Source: an uncultured Pseudomonadales bacterium
Lineage (GTDB): Bacteria > Pseudomonadota > Gammaproteobacteria > Pseudomonadales > Azotimanducaceae
Direction: 5' to 3'
Length of the DNA stretch: 64,000 nucleotides
Assembly (NCBI GenBank): GCA_951813515.1
Contig: OX638346.1
Coordinates: forward strand, 3,031,617 to 3,095,616
Part shown: in pieces, positions 9,883 to 17,717 of the stretch
Position numbering within the stretch: position 1 is the first letter of the stretch
How the letters are laid out: each line of letters starts with the position of its first letter
The notes under the pieces: generated by a model
What the model saw: the letters and a program-made list of their open reading frames with translations, nothing else
Database searches by the model: none
Told to the model about the DNA's origin: nothing
Program-made: the position numbers and the translations under genes

Positions 9883-10218
9883 TCAGGCCTCGTGTTCGGC
9901 CCTTGGTCGCAGCCGGCCGGCGGTTGTCTGGCCGTGAATACCCTGGATCAAGCCCTCCAGCCGGGCAATGGCCGCCGCCATGTCTCGGAAGCGCTCGTCG
10001 ATGCGCCGGTCCATGGCATCCATGCGCCGGTCCATAGCGTCCATGCGCGCAGCCAGTCTGTCGAGACGTCGATCGACCTGTTCGAACCGGGCATCGATTT
10101 GGGCGAATCGCACGTCATTCGCCTCCGCGATCGCGCCGATGATGCTTATGTTGACGCCCATCGTTGCGGCGCCCACCAGCAGGATGGTGGCGATGAGCGT
10201 GATGAATTGGTTTTTCAT
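9883..10218 (-). CDS. Small membrane-anchored coiled-coil protein
   Basis: No family name is recognised. The 111-residue product starts MKNQFITLIATILLVGAATM, a single membrane helix or uncleaved signal anchor. A charged coiled coil of about 60 residues follows, including the heptad-like repeat RMDAMDRRMDAMDRRIDERF. A short Gly/Arg-rich tail ends it. Upstream in-frame starts exist (to 10452) but would place hydrophilic sequence before the anchor. The repeat-like coil makes a precise homology guess unsafe. A smaller protein of the reverse topology is encoded at 15329-15535. Confidence 0.55.
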   Translation of the reverse strand: MKNQFITLIATILLVGAATMGVNISIIGAIAEANDVRFAQIDARFEQVDRRLDRLAARMDAMDRRMDAMDRRIDERFRDMAAAIARLEGLIQGIHGQTTAGRLRPRAEHEA

Positions 10219-10415
10219 GGACACGCGGCGATTGTGGTTGAACACCGATGCCATTGTCCAGTTGCGATGTGCCGCTGTCTGCGCGACATCGCCCCTGATT
10301 TGATGAGGGAAATGTCTCACGGACATTCCGGGCAATTCCACAATTGCCAAGACATCCCGCCTCGTCACTCGCCCTGTGGCCGTGCGGTAACATGACTCAC
10401 TTACTGGAGGGATAC

Positions 10416-10904
10416 ATGACGGAATTCCAAGGTCGGGAGTTTCGCGACACAATGGGCCAGTTCTGTACCGGCGTCGTCATCGTGGCCGGTCTGGACGAGG
10501 GACAAATGACTGGATTCGCGGCCCAGTCTTTCGTGTCGTTGTCATTGGAACCACCGTTGATCGGAGTCTGCCCGGCGAAGTCAAGTACGAGCTGGCCGCG
10601 AATCCGGGATGCGGGCAGCTTCTGCATCAACGTGTTGTCGGACGACCAGCGCCAGGTCAGCGAAACGTTCGCGCAGAGCGGCCAGGTTGCCGACATCGGC
10701 TGGCGCCCGGGAGTTTCCGGGGCGCCCATTCTCGACGGCGTGCTGGCATACGTGGACTGCGCGCTGGAGGCGGAGCATGACGCGGGCGATCACACCATCG
10801 CCGTTGGCCGCGTGCTGGACATCGAGATACTCGACGGAACGCGCGGCCCGCTGCTGTTCTTCCGGGGTGGCTATGGCGGTTTTCTGGGGACCGGCGCGAG
10901 ATAG
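10416..10904 (+). CDS. Flavin reductase domain protein (HpaC-like)
   Basis: The 162-residue product is the size of the NAD(P)H:FMN oxidoreductase partner of two-component monooxygenases. The family pattern is visible: FRDTMGQFCTGVVIVAG at the N-terminus, GFAAQSFVSLSLEPPLIGVC (flavin phosphate-binding strand and loop), FCINVLSDDQ, and DHTIAVGRVLDIE near the C-terminus. It should reduce FMN or FAD for an oxygenase. No flavin monooxygenase is adjacent. The ATG at 10416 has GGAGGG five bases upstream. An alternative ATG at 10392 adds eight residues without similarity. Confidence 0.85.
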   Translation: MTEFQGREFRDTMGQFCTGVVIVAGLDEGQMTGFAAQSFVSLSLEPPLIGVCPAKSSTSWPRIRDAGSFCINVLSDDQRQVSETFAQSGQVADIGWRPGVSGAPILDGVLAYVDCALEAEHDAGDHTIAVGRVLDIEILDGTRGPLLFFRGGYGGFLGTGAR

Positions 10905-10989
10905 GGCCTAGAAAACGCCGGACGCGCTTGCGGGCACGCGGACGGAAACGGTATTTTGCCCGTCTTTTTGCGGCGGATAGCGAGGGATC

Positions 10990-13173
10990 ATGTCAGAACG
11001 GGTTCAGCGGGGCGGATTGCGGGTGGCCAAGGTGCTCGACGATCTGGTGGCGGAGCGCATGCTGCCGGACACCGGCATCGGGCTGGATGCATTCTGGAGC
11101 GGGTTCGAAGCTGTCGTCGACGACCTCACGCCGAAAAACCGTGCGCTGCTCGCCACACGCGATGCGCTGCAGGAGCGGATCAACGGCTGGCACCTGGCGC
11201 GCAGAGGACAGGCACACGATCCTGACGCCTACAAGGCATTTCTTTCCCAGATCGGCTACATCGTTGCCGAAGGCGGCGATTTTGAGATCGAGACCGCGAA
11301 CGTCGATCCGGAGATCGCTTCGCTTGCGGGACCGCAACTCGTCGTCCCGGTGATGAATGCGCGCTACGCGCTGAACGCGGCCAATGCCCGCTGGGGAAGC
11401 CTTTACGACGCGTTCTACGGCACCGACATCATCGATGAGACCCCCGGCCGCGAGAAGGGAGACAGCTACAACCCTGCCCGCGGCGAGTTGGTCGTGGCAA
11501 GGACCGCGCACGTTCTGGACGAGATCGTGCCGTTGGCCGAGGGGTCCCACGCGGACGCCTCGAGCTACCGTGTCGATGCCGCGGACGGAAGCTTCACGCT
11601 TGGCGTAGCGCTGTCATCCGGTGCTCTGACCGGGCTCGCCGATCCATCGCAGTTCGCAGGCTTCGAGGGGGAGGGCGAACCATCCGTCGTGCTGCTGCGG
11701 CACAACAACCTGCACATCGAGATTCAGATCGACCGCAACCACGACGTGGGTGCCGCGCACGCGGCGGGTGTCAAGGATGTCGTGTTCGAGTCCGCGCTTA
11801 CCGTGATCCAGGACTGCGAGGACTCAGTGGCCGCCGTCGATGCCGAGGACAAGACGCTGGTCTATGGCAACTGGCTCGGCCTCATGCGCGGCGATCTGAC
11901 CGAGACCTTTGACAAGGGCGGCCAGAGAATCGTGCGTCGATTGGCGCCCGACCGGACGTACACCGCCCCGGACGGCGGCTCACTGACCTTGCCCGGACGC
12001 AGCCTGATGCTGGTGCGCAACGTCGGCCATCTCATGACCAATGACGCCATCCTCGACAGCCGGGGAGACGAAGTGTTCGAGGGCATTCTCGACGCGGCCA
12101 TGACGGGCCTTGCCGCGGTGCACGACCTCAAGCGCAACGGCAGCTTCGTCAACAGTCGCGCCGGCAGCGTCTACATCGTCAAGCCGAAGATGCACGGCCC
12201 GGAAGAAACCGCATTCACCTGCGAGCTGTTCAACCGCGTGGAGGACATCCTCGGCCTCGACCGCAACACCCTGAAGGTCGGCGTGATGGACGAAGAACGG
12301 CGCACGAGCCTGAATCTGCGCGAATGCATCCGCGCAGCGCGAGAGCGGGTGGTGTTCATCAACACCGGTTTCCTCGACCGCACGGGCGACGAGATCCACA
12401 CCAGCATGCAAGCCGGCGCCATGGTCCGAAAGGAACCGATGAAGCAGGAGACCTGGATCACTGCATACGAGGACGCCAACGTCGATGCGGGACTGGCGAC
12501 CGGCTTTCCGGGAAGGGCGCAGATCGGCAAGGGAATGTGGCCGAAGCCGGACGAAATGAAGGAGATGCTGGAAACGAAGTCCAATCATCCATCCGCTGGC
12601 GCCGACTGCGCCTGGGTGCCGTCTCCCACGGCGGCAACGCTGCATGCGCTGCACTACCACGCGGTGAACGTCGGCGCCCGGCAGAGGGAGTTGACATCTC
12701 GACCCCGCGCGTCGGTGGACGACATCCTCAAGATACCCCTGCTTATGGGAGAGAACCTGTCGCCGGATGACGTGCAGGCCGAACTGGACAATAACGCCCA
12801 GGGCATTCTCGGCTACGTGGTCCGCTGGGTCGACCACGGCGTCGGCTGCTCCAAGGTGCCCGACATCAATGACGTTGGGCTGATGGAGGACCGCGCCACG
12901 TGCCGGATATCGAGCCAGCACATCGCCAACTGGTTGCACCACGGCATCGTCAGCCAGGCCCAGGTGCGCTCGACCATGGAACGCATGGCGGCGGTGGTGG
13001 ACGGGCAGAACGCCGCCGATGACCAATACCGCAACATGGCGCCGGAATTCGGCGACAGCGTCGCCTTTCAGGCGGCCTGCGACCTCGTGTTCAAGGGACT
13101 CGAGCAACCCAACGGCTACACGGAACCGATCCTCCACGCGCGGCGGCGGGAACTGAAAGCGCGGGAAGGATAA
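10990..13173 (+). CDS. glcB: Malate synthase G
   Basis: The 727-residue product matches the single-chain G isoform (about 720 residues) rather than the shorter A isoform. It condenses glyoxylate with acetyl-CoA to malate. Visible landmarks are the N-terminal clasp, the inserted alpha/beta domain, and the barrel segments [38 protein letters not shown] and [18 protein letters not shown], which carry the metal and catalytic residues. The C-terminal plug holds [20 protein letters not shown]. No isocitrate lyase is in the window. The last 56 bases of the gene are part of a 270-base direct repeat whose second copy lies 1206 bases downstream. Confidence 0.96.
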   Translation: MSERVQRGGLRVAKVLDDLVAERMLPDTGIGLDAFWSGFEAVVDDLTPKNRALLATRDALQERINGWHLARRGQAHDPDAYKAFLSQIGYIVAEGGDFEIETANVDPEIASLAGPQLVVPVMNARYALNAANARWGSLYDAFYGTDIIDETPGREKGDSYNPARGELVVARTAHVLDEIVPLAEGSHADASSYRVDAADGSFTLGVALSSGALTGLADPSQFAGFEGEGEPSVVLLRHNNLHIEIQIDRNHDVGAAHAAGVKDVVFESALTVIQDCEDSVAAVDAEDKTLVYGNWLGLMRGDLTETFDKGGQRIVRRLAPDRTYTAPDGGSLTLPGRSLMLVRNVGHLMTNDAILDSRGDEVFEGILDAAMTGLAAVHDLKRNGSFVNSRAGSVYIVKPKMHGPEETAFTCELFNRVEDILGLDRNTLKVGVMDEERRTSLNLRECIRAARERVVFINTGFLDRTGDEIHTSMQAGAMVRKEPMKQETWITAYEDANVDAGLATGFPGRAQIGKGMWPKPDEMKEMLETKSNHPSAGADCAWVPSPTAATLHALHYHAVNVGARQRELTSRPRASVDDILKIPLLMGENLSPDDVQAELDNNAQGILGYVVRWVDHGVGCSKVPDINDVGLMEDRATCRISSQHIANWLHHGIVSQAQVRSTMERMAAVVDGQNAADDQYRNMAPEFGDSVAFQAACDLVFKGLEQPNGYTEPILHARRRELKAREG

Positions 13174-13387
13174 TGCGGGTCCCTGTCAGCGTGGTTCGAT
13201 CACCGTGAGGTCGATTCCCGCAAAGTCCCGCAGGTTCATCGTGGCGAGCGAGAGGTCGTTGCTCCTGGCGATGCCGGCAATCTGCGAGTCGGCGAGACCC
13301 ATGGGCGAACCGATTTGCTGACGATGGCTGCGGAACCGCGCACTTTCGATCGCTGCGTCCGTGTTGAACGTCAAGAGTCGCCCGGAG
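13118..13387. repeat. Direct repeat copy 1 (glcB 3' end plus vapC 3' part)
   Basis: This 270-base segment aligns without gaps to 14324-14593, with nine mismatches by hand count (about 97% identity). It holds the last 56 bases of functional glcB and the 3' two-fifths of a vapC gene on the other strand. The copies are in the same orientation at a constant offset of 1206 bases. Confidence 0.93.
13186..13387 (-). pseudogene. Truncated vapC (PIN toxin) fragment
   Basis: The reading frame encodes only the last 60-odd residues of a PIN-domain toxin (DTDAAIESARFRSHRQQ to the C-terminal LTVIEPR), nearly identical to residues 77-138 of the intact VapC at 14392-14808. The first two catalytic acids of the PIN fold are missing, and no antitoxin is attached. 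It lies wholly in direct-repeat copy 1, and similarity stops at the repeat edge. It is a duplication by-product, not a working toxin. Confidence 0.85.
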
Positions 13388-13461
13388 CAATTCCCCTGCC
13401 CAGCGGGACTGTTTCTAGGGGTTCACAAGAACCGAACCCTGATTGAGTCGACGTCGACCGA

Positions 13462-13749
13462 TCATGCTGTCGCAAACCGCTCCACCGTGAGTTCTCCGAC
13501 GCGGTCACGCGCATGCCAGAGTTCGTACGCCATCTGCATTCCTAGCCAGGTCTCCGGCGTCGAGCCGAACGCCTGCGACAACCGGATCGCCATCTCCACC
13601 GAGATGCCTGTGCGCTCGTTAATCAACTCGGAGAGCGCCTGCCGAGTGACGCCCAGACCCTGTGCGGCCCGCGTTACGGTTAGTCCCATCGGCTCCAGAC
13701 ATTGCCGCTTCACGATGCCGCCCGGATGCGGCGGATTGTTCATGCTCAT
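13462..13749 (-). CDS. higA: HigA-family antitoxin (XRE helix-turn-helix)
   Basis: The 95-residue product starts MSMNNPPHPGGIVKRQCLEP, the typical HigA/VapI opening. A helix-turn-helix follows (TVTRAAQGLGVTRQALSELI), then SVEMAIRLSQAFGSTPETWL. It should bind and neutralise the HigB toxin encoded just upstream and repress the shared promoter. The ATG at 13749 was chosen because GAGGAG lies seven bases upstream. A start at 13764 would overlap the toxin gene. As in other hig loci, the toxin gene comes first. Confidence 0.9.
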   Translation of the reverse strand: MSMNNPPHPGGIVKRQCLEPMGLTVTRAAQGLGVTRQALSELINERTGISVEMAIRLSQAFGSTPETWLGMQMAYELWHARDRVGELTVERFATA

Positions 13750-13760
13750 GGTCGATCTCC

Positions 13761-14039
13761 TCAATGGTAGTCCACATAGTCGACATCGACTGCCGTTCCG
13801 TCCTCGAACCGAAACGTCACGCGCCAGTTGCCCGACACCGATACCGCGTAGTGTCCTTTCATGTCGCCCTTCAGTTCGTGCAGCCGCAAGCCCGGCAGGT
13901 TCATGCCTTCCGGTCCCCGACTGCGATCGAGAACTGCCAGGATGTCCCGCAACTTCCCCACATGCGCCGGAGCCACACGCCGAGACGTTCTCCCTTCGTA
14001 GAGTGCCTTCAGACCGCGATGGCGAAACGATGCGATCAT
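13761..14039 (-). CDS. higB: HigB-family toxin (RelE/ParE superfamily mRNA interferase)
   Basis: The 92-residue basic protein has the short HigB pattern: MIASFRHRGLKALYEGRTSR at the start, LPGLRLHELKGDMKGHYAVS in the middle, and GNWRVTFRFEDGTAVDVDYV near the end. These match the RelE-fold core and the HELKG and WR-FRF motifs of this group. It is expected to cut ribosome-bound mRNA. It is followed 11 bases later by the higA start. The module sits between two copies of a 270-base repeat. Confidence 0.9.
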   Translation of the reverse strand: MIASFRHRGLKALYEGRTSRRVAPAHVGKLRDILAVLDRSRGPEGMNLPGLRLHELKGDMKGHYAVSVSGNWRVTFRFEDGTAVDVDYVDYH

Positions 14040-14323
14040 GGCACCACTGTAGCGCGTCGCCTGTCAGTTGACAACCGATGGTCGCGGAGGACTGGATGAA
14101 ATGACGAAAAGACGGGGAGCCAGCGATTCGTGGATTCTCCGGCCATGGGGAACCAACGCATCCCGCCTCTCCCTGATTCCCGCTTCATGCGCCCTACAAC
14201 CCCAGGTCCATCCCAACGTTCTTGGGGTGTTCTCGCACAGGGAGTTTCCGCTCGCCTCCCGGCACCTCGGCACGGTTCATTTCAGCGCCGCGATCCAATT
14301 GCTTTGTGCGACCGCGCTCAACA
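14040..14323. other. Non-coding spacer upstream of higB
   Basis: The 284 bases between higB and repeat copy 2 hold no convincing gene. A plus-strand frame from 14068 runs into the degraded glcB fragment, and its composition (scattered Ser, Pro, Arg) looks untranslated. The higBA promoter must lie here on the minus strand, but I could not pick out a clear -35/-10 pair. Confidence 0.5.
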
Positions 14324-14379
14324 ACACGGAACCGATCCTCCGCGCGCGGCGGCGGTAGCTGAAAGCGCGGGAAGGATAA
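14324..14379 (+). pseudogene. Relic of the glcB 3' end
   Basis: These 56 bases match the last codons of malate synthase G, reading TEPILRARRR before a premature TAG created by a substitution. There is no coding sequence upstream that belongs to it. It marks the duplicated edge of glcB and has no expected function. Confidence 0.85.
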
Positions 14380-14593
14380 TGCGGGTTCCGGTCAGCGTGG
14401 CTCGATCACCGTGAGGTCGATTCCCGCAAAGTCCCGCAGGTTCATCGTGGCGAGCGAGAGGTCGTTGCTCCTGGCGATGCCGGCAATCTGCGAGTCGGCG
14501 AGACCCATGGGCGAACCGATTTGCTGACGATGGCTGCGGAACCGCGCACTTTCGATCGCTGCGTCCGTGTCGAACGTCAGGACTCGCCCGGAG
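14324..14593. repeat. Direct repeat copy 2 (glcB 3' relic plus vapC 3' part)
   Basis: This is the second copy of the 270-base repeat at 13118-13387. Here the vapC part is continuous with a full toxin gene, whereas the glcB part is a stray fragment. Copy 2 is therefore ancestral for vapC, and copy 1 is ancestral for glcB. Confidence 0.93.
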
Positions 14594-14808
14594 AAAACGT
14601 CGATGATCCCGGTGAAGATTCGCGCCAGGCGACTCCTCCGCCGTCCGGGACGTAGAACTTCGATTCCGAAGGTGATTTCGTCGACTGTAACGGCGGACAA
14701 GAACAGGTCCGAAGCGGGTTGACGGTCCATCCAGCGCGTCACATTCGCATCGGCTTCGACTCGCATGCTCGCCGAGATCACGTTTGTATCCAGGAGGATC
14801 ATCCTCAA
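14392..14808 (-). CDS. vapC: VapC-family PIN-domain toxin (FitB-like)
   Basis: The 138-residue product is a complete PIN ribonuclease. The four acidic positions are visible: Asp in MILLDTNVISASM, Glu in VDEITFGIEVL, Asp in FDTDAAIESARFRS and Asp in GLADSQIAGIA. It should cleave RNA using Mg2+ when not bound by antitoxin. Its ATG overlaps the antitoxin stop by four bases, so the two are translationally coupled. Its last two-fifths is duplicated near 13.2 kb. Confidence 0.92.
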   Translation of the reverse strand: MRMILLDTNVISASMRVEADANVTRWMDRQPASDLFLSAVTVDEITFGIEVLRPGRRRSRLARIFTGIIDVFSGRVLTFDTDAAIESARFRSHRQQIGSPMGLADSQIAGIARSNDLSLATMNLRDFAGIDLTVIEPR

Positions 14809-15065
14809 TCCTGGCCGTATTCATCTGACGCGAAGTCAATTGGGCTTTCGATCTCGCGTCGGGGCAGTTCGAGGTCGATGCCATCGTCGCCGACTATCTG
14901 GCGGATCGTCGTGCCGAGAGGTGCCTCATTCACGACTGCGGCTCGCAGTATGCGTCGCACGGTTTCCTCCAACGAAAGGGAGTCACGCTTCGCTCGGGCC
15001 TTTAGTCGTGCCAGGGTCTCGTCCTCCAAACGACGTATGCTCAGGCTTGCCATAGGTTGCTGCAT
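14805..15065 (-). CDS. vapB: VapB/FitA-like antitoxin (ribbon-helix-helix)
   Basis: The product has 86 residues from the ATG at 15065. It contains MASLSIRRLEDETLARLKAR, the FitA-type ribbon-helix-helix start, followed by SLEETVRRIL. An acidic C-terminal tail (IESPIDFASDEYGQD) would occupy the toxin active site. The start at 15065 has AGAGAG about six bases upstream. The internal ATG at 15053 is an equally conserved alternative. It should autorepress the vapBC operon. Confidence 0.88.
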   Translation of the reverse strand: MQQPMASLSIRRLEDETLARLKARAKRDSLSLEETVRRILRAAVVNEAPLGTTIRQIVGDDGIDLELPRREIESPIDFASDEYGQD

Positions 15066-15328
15066 CAGTTCTCTCTTCGATTGGAACGATGCCATCACTT
15101 TGTATTAAATGCTAGCAATTGTGGAAAGAGACCCCGATGCAGCAGCTATTTGCACGTCGTGACGGAATCTCCCGGGGTTTGTTTGGGTCACCAGGTGTGA
15201 GATCGATCCGATGGGTCTTGTAGGAATGCTCCCACGCAGCTTGACAGGGGAGCGGGACGTGCCGAAGATTGCCCGTGACCGTTCACCATCGACAAATGGC
15301 GTGAACGCGAAATCGGGAGACTCGACAC

Positions 15329-15535
15329 ATGGCCACCGTCACGCTTGACCAACGCGTAGCTGCGATAGAAGCGGACATTGCAAACATCAGGACGACGATG
15401 GCGACCAAGACGGACATCGCTGACCTCAAGACCGTCATTGCCGAGAAGGAAGCCGCGCAGATTCGTTGGCTCCTCGGAATCATGTTGGCGGCGGCGGTCA
15501 CGATGGGTGTGGCCGTTTTCAAGACGTTCATGTGA
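15329..15535 (+). CDS. Small coiled-coil protein with C-terminal membrane helix
   Basis: The family is not recognised by name. The 68-residue product has a short coiled coil (TLDQRVAAIEADIANIRTTM, then KTDIADLKTVIAEKEAA) followed by one membrane helix (WLLGIMLAAAVTMGVAVF). This resembles small XhlA- or DUF1640-like proteins. A GGGAGA lies nine bases before the ATG. It stands alone between the vapBC operon and a transporter gene on the opposite strand. Confidence 0.6.
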   Translation: MATVTLDQRVAAIEADIANIRTTMATKTDIADLKTVIAEKEAAQIRWLLGIMLAAAVTMGVAVFKTFM

Positions 15536-15604
15536 GCTCAACCCACCGGGTCGCACATGTGGCTGGATTTGTAGCTGCGGCCCAACCACCACCCCAAGCG
15601 GCAG

Positions 15605-17140
15605 CTATTCGCTTGCGATGGACGTAGCCCACGCCGGCAATGCGCCCGGCTCGATGTCGAACACGACCAGCCCGAGCGTATAGACGACGCTCGCAATCAC
15701 GAGCGCGCCGATCAGGTTGAGGAATATCCCCGCCCGGGCCATCTCCGCGATGCTGATCCGGTTGCTGCCGAAGACGATGGCGTTCGGGGGCGTCGCGACG
15801 GGCATCATGAAAGCGCACGAGGCGGACATCGTTGCCGGGATCATGAGAACGAGAGGGTGCGTACCCGAAACCACCGCCACCGCCGCCAGGATCGGCAGGA
15901 TCATCTCGGTGGTGGCGGTGTTGCTCGTCAGTTCCGTCAGGAAAGTCAGCGACAGGCAGACCACGAGGATCAGCAGGAAAGTGGGCAGTTCGCCAGCGGC
16001 CCCGAACTGGCCTCCGACCAGTTCGGCGAGCCCGGTCTGCTGAAAGCCGGTAGCCAGCGCAAAGCCGCCGCCGATCAGGAGGACGACACTCCAGGGGAGG
16101 CGGGGAATGACCCCGGCGTCAAGCAATCGCGTCGGGCGACCTTCGGCGTCGCGCGCGGGAATGAAGAACATGAGCGATGCCATGGTGATGGCCACGGTGC
16201 CGTCATCGATCAGCTTCGGCCAGGGCATTAGGCGCGACCAGCCGGGGAGGGTGAATGCGCCGAGATTGAGATCGGCGCGGAACACCCACAGCAGGGCGGT
16301 GGAGATGAAGACCGTGAGGACCGCCCGTTCTTCGAAGGACATCGGCCCGAGGCGTTCGCGCTCGCGGTCGATGAGCGTGCGGTCAGCCGCGATTTCCGCC
16401 GGTGCCCGGTAGAGCACCTGGGTAATCAGGAGCCAGGTGATCAGCAGCATCAGAACGCCGACCGGAAAGGCGACGATCATCCATTGGCCGAAGGCGATTT
16501 CCGGCGCATCGGGAAACATGATCTGGAAGATGCGCGTGAACGACAGGTTGGGCGGCGTGCCCACTAGGGTCGTCATGCCGCCGGTGGAACAGCCGTAAGC
16601 GACGCCGAGCATCAACCCGGTCGAGAATGGACGCGCGCGGTCGCCGGCGCGTTCTTCCATCTGCGTGATGATGGCCAGCGCGATCGGCACCATCGTCACG
16701 GCCGTTGCCGTGTTCGAGATCCACATCGACAGGAATGCGGCGGCGACCATGAAACCCAGCACGATGCGGGCTGGCCCGCCGCCGACGTAATGGATGATAG
16801 CCAGCGCGATGCGCCGGTGCAGGTTCCACTTCTCCATGGTCAGCGCGATCATGAAGCCGCCGATGAACAGCACGATGATGCTGTTGAGGTAGATCGGCGC
16901 GGTTTCGCGCCCGGCCATGATGCCGAGGAGCGGGAAGAGCACCAACGGCATCAGAGCGGTGGCGAACAGGGGGATCGCTTCGGTGATCCACCAGACCGCC
17001 ATCAGCGCGGCCACCGCGGCAAGCCGGCTCGCTGCCGGGTTGGTCGGATCGACGGGAAACGCCAGCAGCAACGCAAACGCTGCGATCCCGAGCCAGAAGC
17101 CGACGACGCGCGCCTTGTCCCTGGTGGTTCGTTCGGTCAT
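15605..17140 (-). CDS. DASS/SLC13 family sodium:anion (dicarboxylate or sulfate) symporter
   Basis: The 511-residue membrane protein has about a dozen hydrophobic segments. Two SNT motifs mark the paired substrate and sodium sites of this family: WISNTATAVTMVPIALAI in the first half and LTSNTATTEMILPILAAV in the second. A typical DASS loop, VGTPPNLSFTRIFQ, lies between. It should import C4-dicarboxylates, citrate or sulfate with Na+. Sulfate is of interest given the sulfatases further along, but nothing here identifies the anion. Confidence 0.88.
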   Translation of the reverse strand: MTERTTRDKARVVGFWLGIAAFALLLAFPVDPTNPAASRLAAVAALMAVWWITEAIPLFATALMPLVLFPLLGIMAGRETAPIYLNSIIVLFIGGFMIALTMEKWNLHRRIALAIIHYVGGGPARIVLGFMVAAAFLSMWISNTATAVTMVPIALAIITQMEERAGDRARPFSTGLMLGVAYGCSTGGMTTLVGTPPNLSFTRIFQIMFPDAPEIAFGQWMIVAFPVGVLMLLITWLLITQVLYRAPAEIAADRTLIDRERERLGPMSFEERAVLTVFISTALLWVFRADLNLGAFTLPGWSRLMPWPKLIDDGTVAITMASLMFFIPARDAEGRPTRLLDAGVIPRLPWSVVLLIGGGFALATGFQQTGLAELVGGQFGAAGELPTFLLILVVCLSLTFLTELTSNTATTEMILPILAAVAVVSGTHPLVLMIPATMSASCAFMMPVATPPNAIVFGSNRISIAEMARAGIFLNLIGALVIASVVYTLGLVVFDIEPGALPAWATSIASE

Positions 17141-17322
17141 GGGTTCTTCAGGAATTGGAGTCCCGTTCCGTCTGAAGTGGTGTGGGGACGATCAGGAAGG
17201 GGCTTTCGCGGGATCGTAGCACAGGCTGCCTGCCGCCCAACCCTGCGCTGTCCCCGTATCCAGGCTTCCGCGCTACACTGGCCGCGCGACGCAGTGTAGT
17301 GCTCGATCAGCCGGATACCAAC

Positions 17323-17697
17323 ATGCCTATCGTTGACGTCGAAGTTGTCACGGACGCGACCGAACCCGATGTCATCGGCAAGGAGACGCTGCAACTCCTC
17401 GCCGACGAACTCGGAGACCTGTTCGGTAGCGAGTCCGGAGGCACGTGGGTCAAGCTGCGAACGATTGACCAGAACGCTTATGCGGAGAACAGCGCGGCGG
17501 TCGGGCCGGACGCGCGGCCGATCTTTGTCAACATATTGCGAGCCGAAACGCCGGAGCGGGGCGCACTACGACAGGAAATGGGCAAGATTGCGGAAATCGT
17601 CGCGCGAAGGCTGGACCGTCCCCGCGAAAATGTCCACGTGCTCTATGCGCCGCGCGCGAGCGGGCGCATCGGCTTCGGCGGCGAACTCCTGGAATAA
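17323..17697 (+). CDS. Tautomerase-superfamily (4-oxalocrotonate tautomerase-like) protein
   Basis: From the ATG at 17323 the 124-residue product starts MPIVDVEVV, placing proline second so that removal of Met exposes the catalytic Pro1 of the tautomerase fold. The rest shows a beta-alpha-beta pattern with ENVHVLYAPRASGRIGFGGE at the C-terminus. Upstream in-frame codons to 17182 would bury the proline and are rejected. The substrate is unknown, and the neighbours are a transporter and an ABC exporter on the opposite strand. Confidence 0.75.
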   Translation: MPIVDVEVVTDATEPDVIGKETLQLLADELGDLFGSESGGTWVKLRTIDQNAYAENSAAVGPDARPIFVNILRAETPERGALRQEMGKIAEIVARRLDRPRENVHVLYAPRASGRIGFGGELLE

Positions 17698-17717
17698 CCT
17701 TTCGGGCGACTTTCCCC

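Noticed and set aside
14068-14358. 96-codon plus-strand frame between higB and vapC
   Set aside because: It runs into the duplicated glcB tail and has no ribosome site or recognisable product.
17182-17322. N-terminal extension of the tautomerase
   Set aside because: It would hide the proline that must become residue 1, and the ATG-CCT at 17323 is the expected start.
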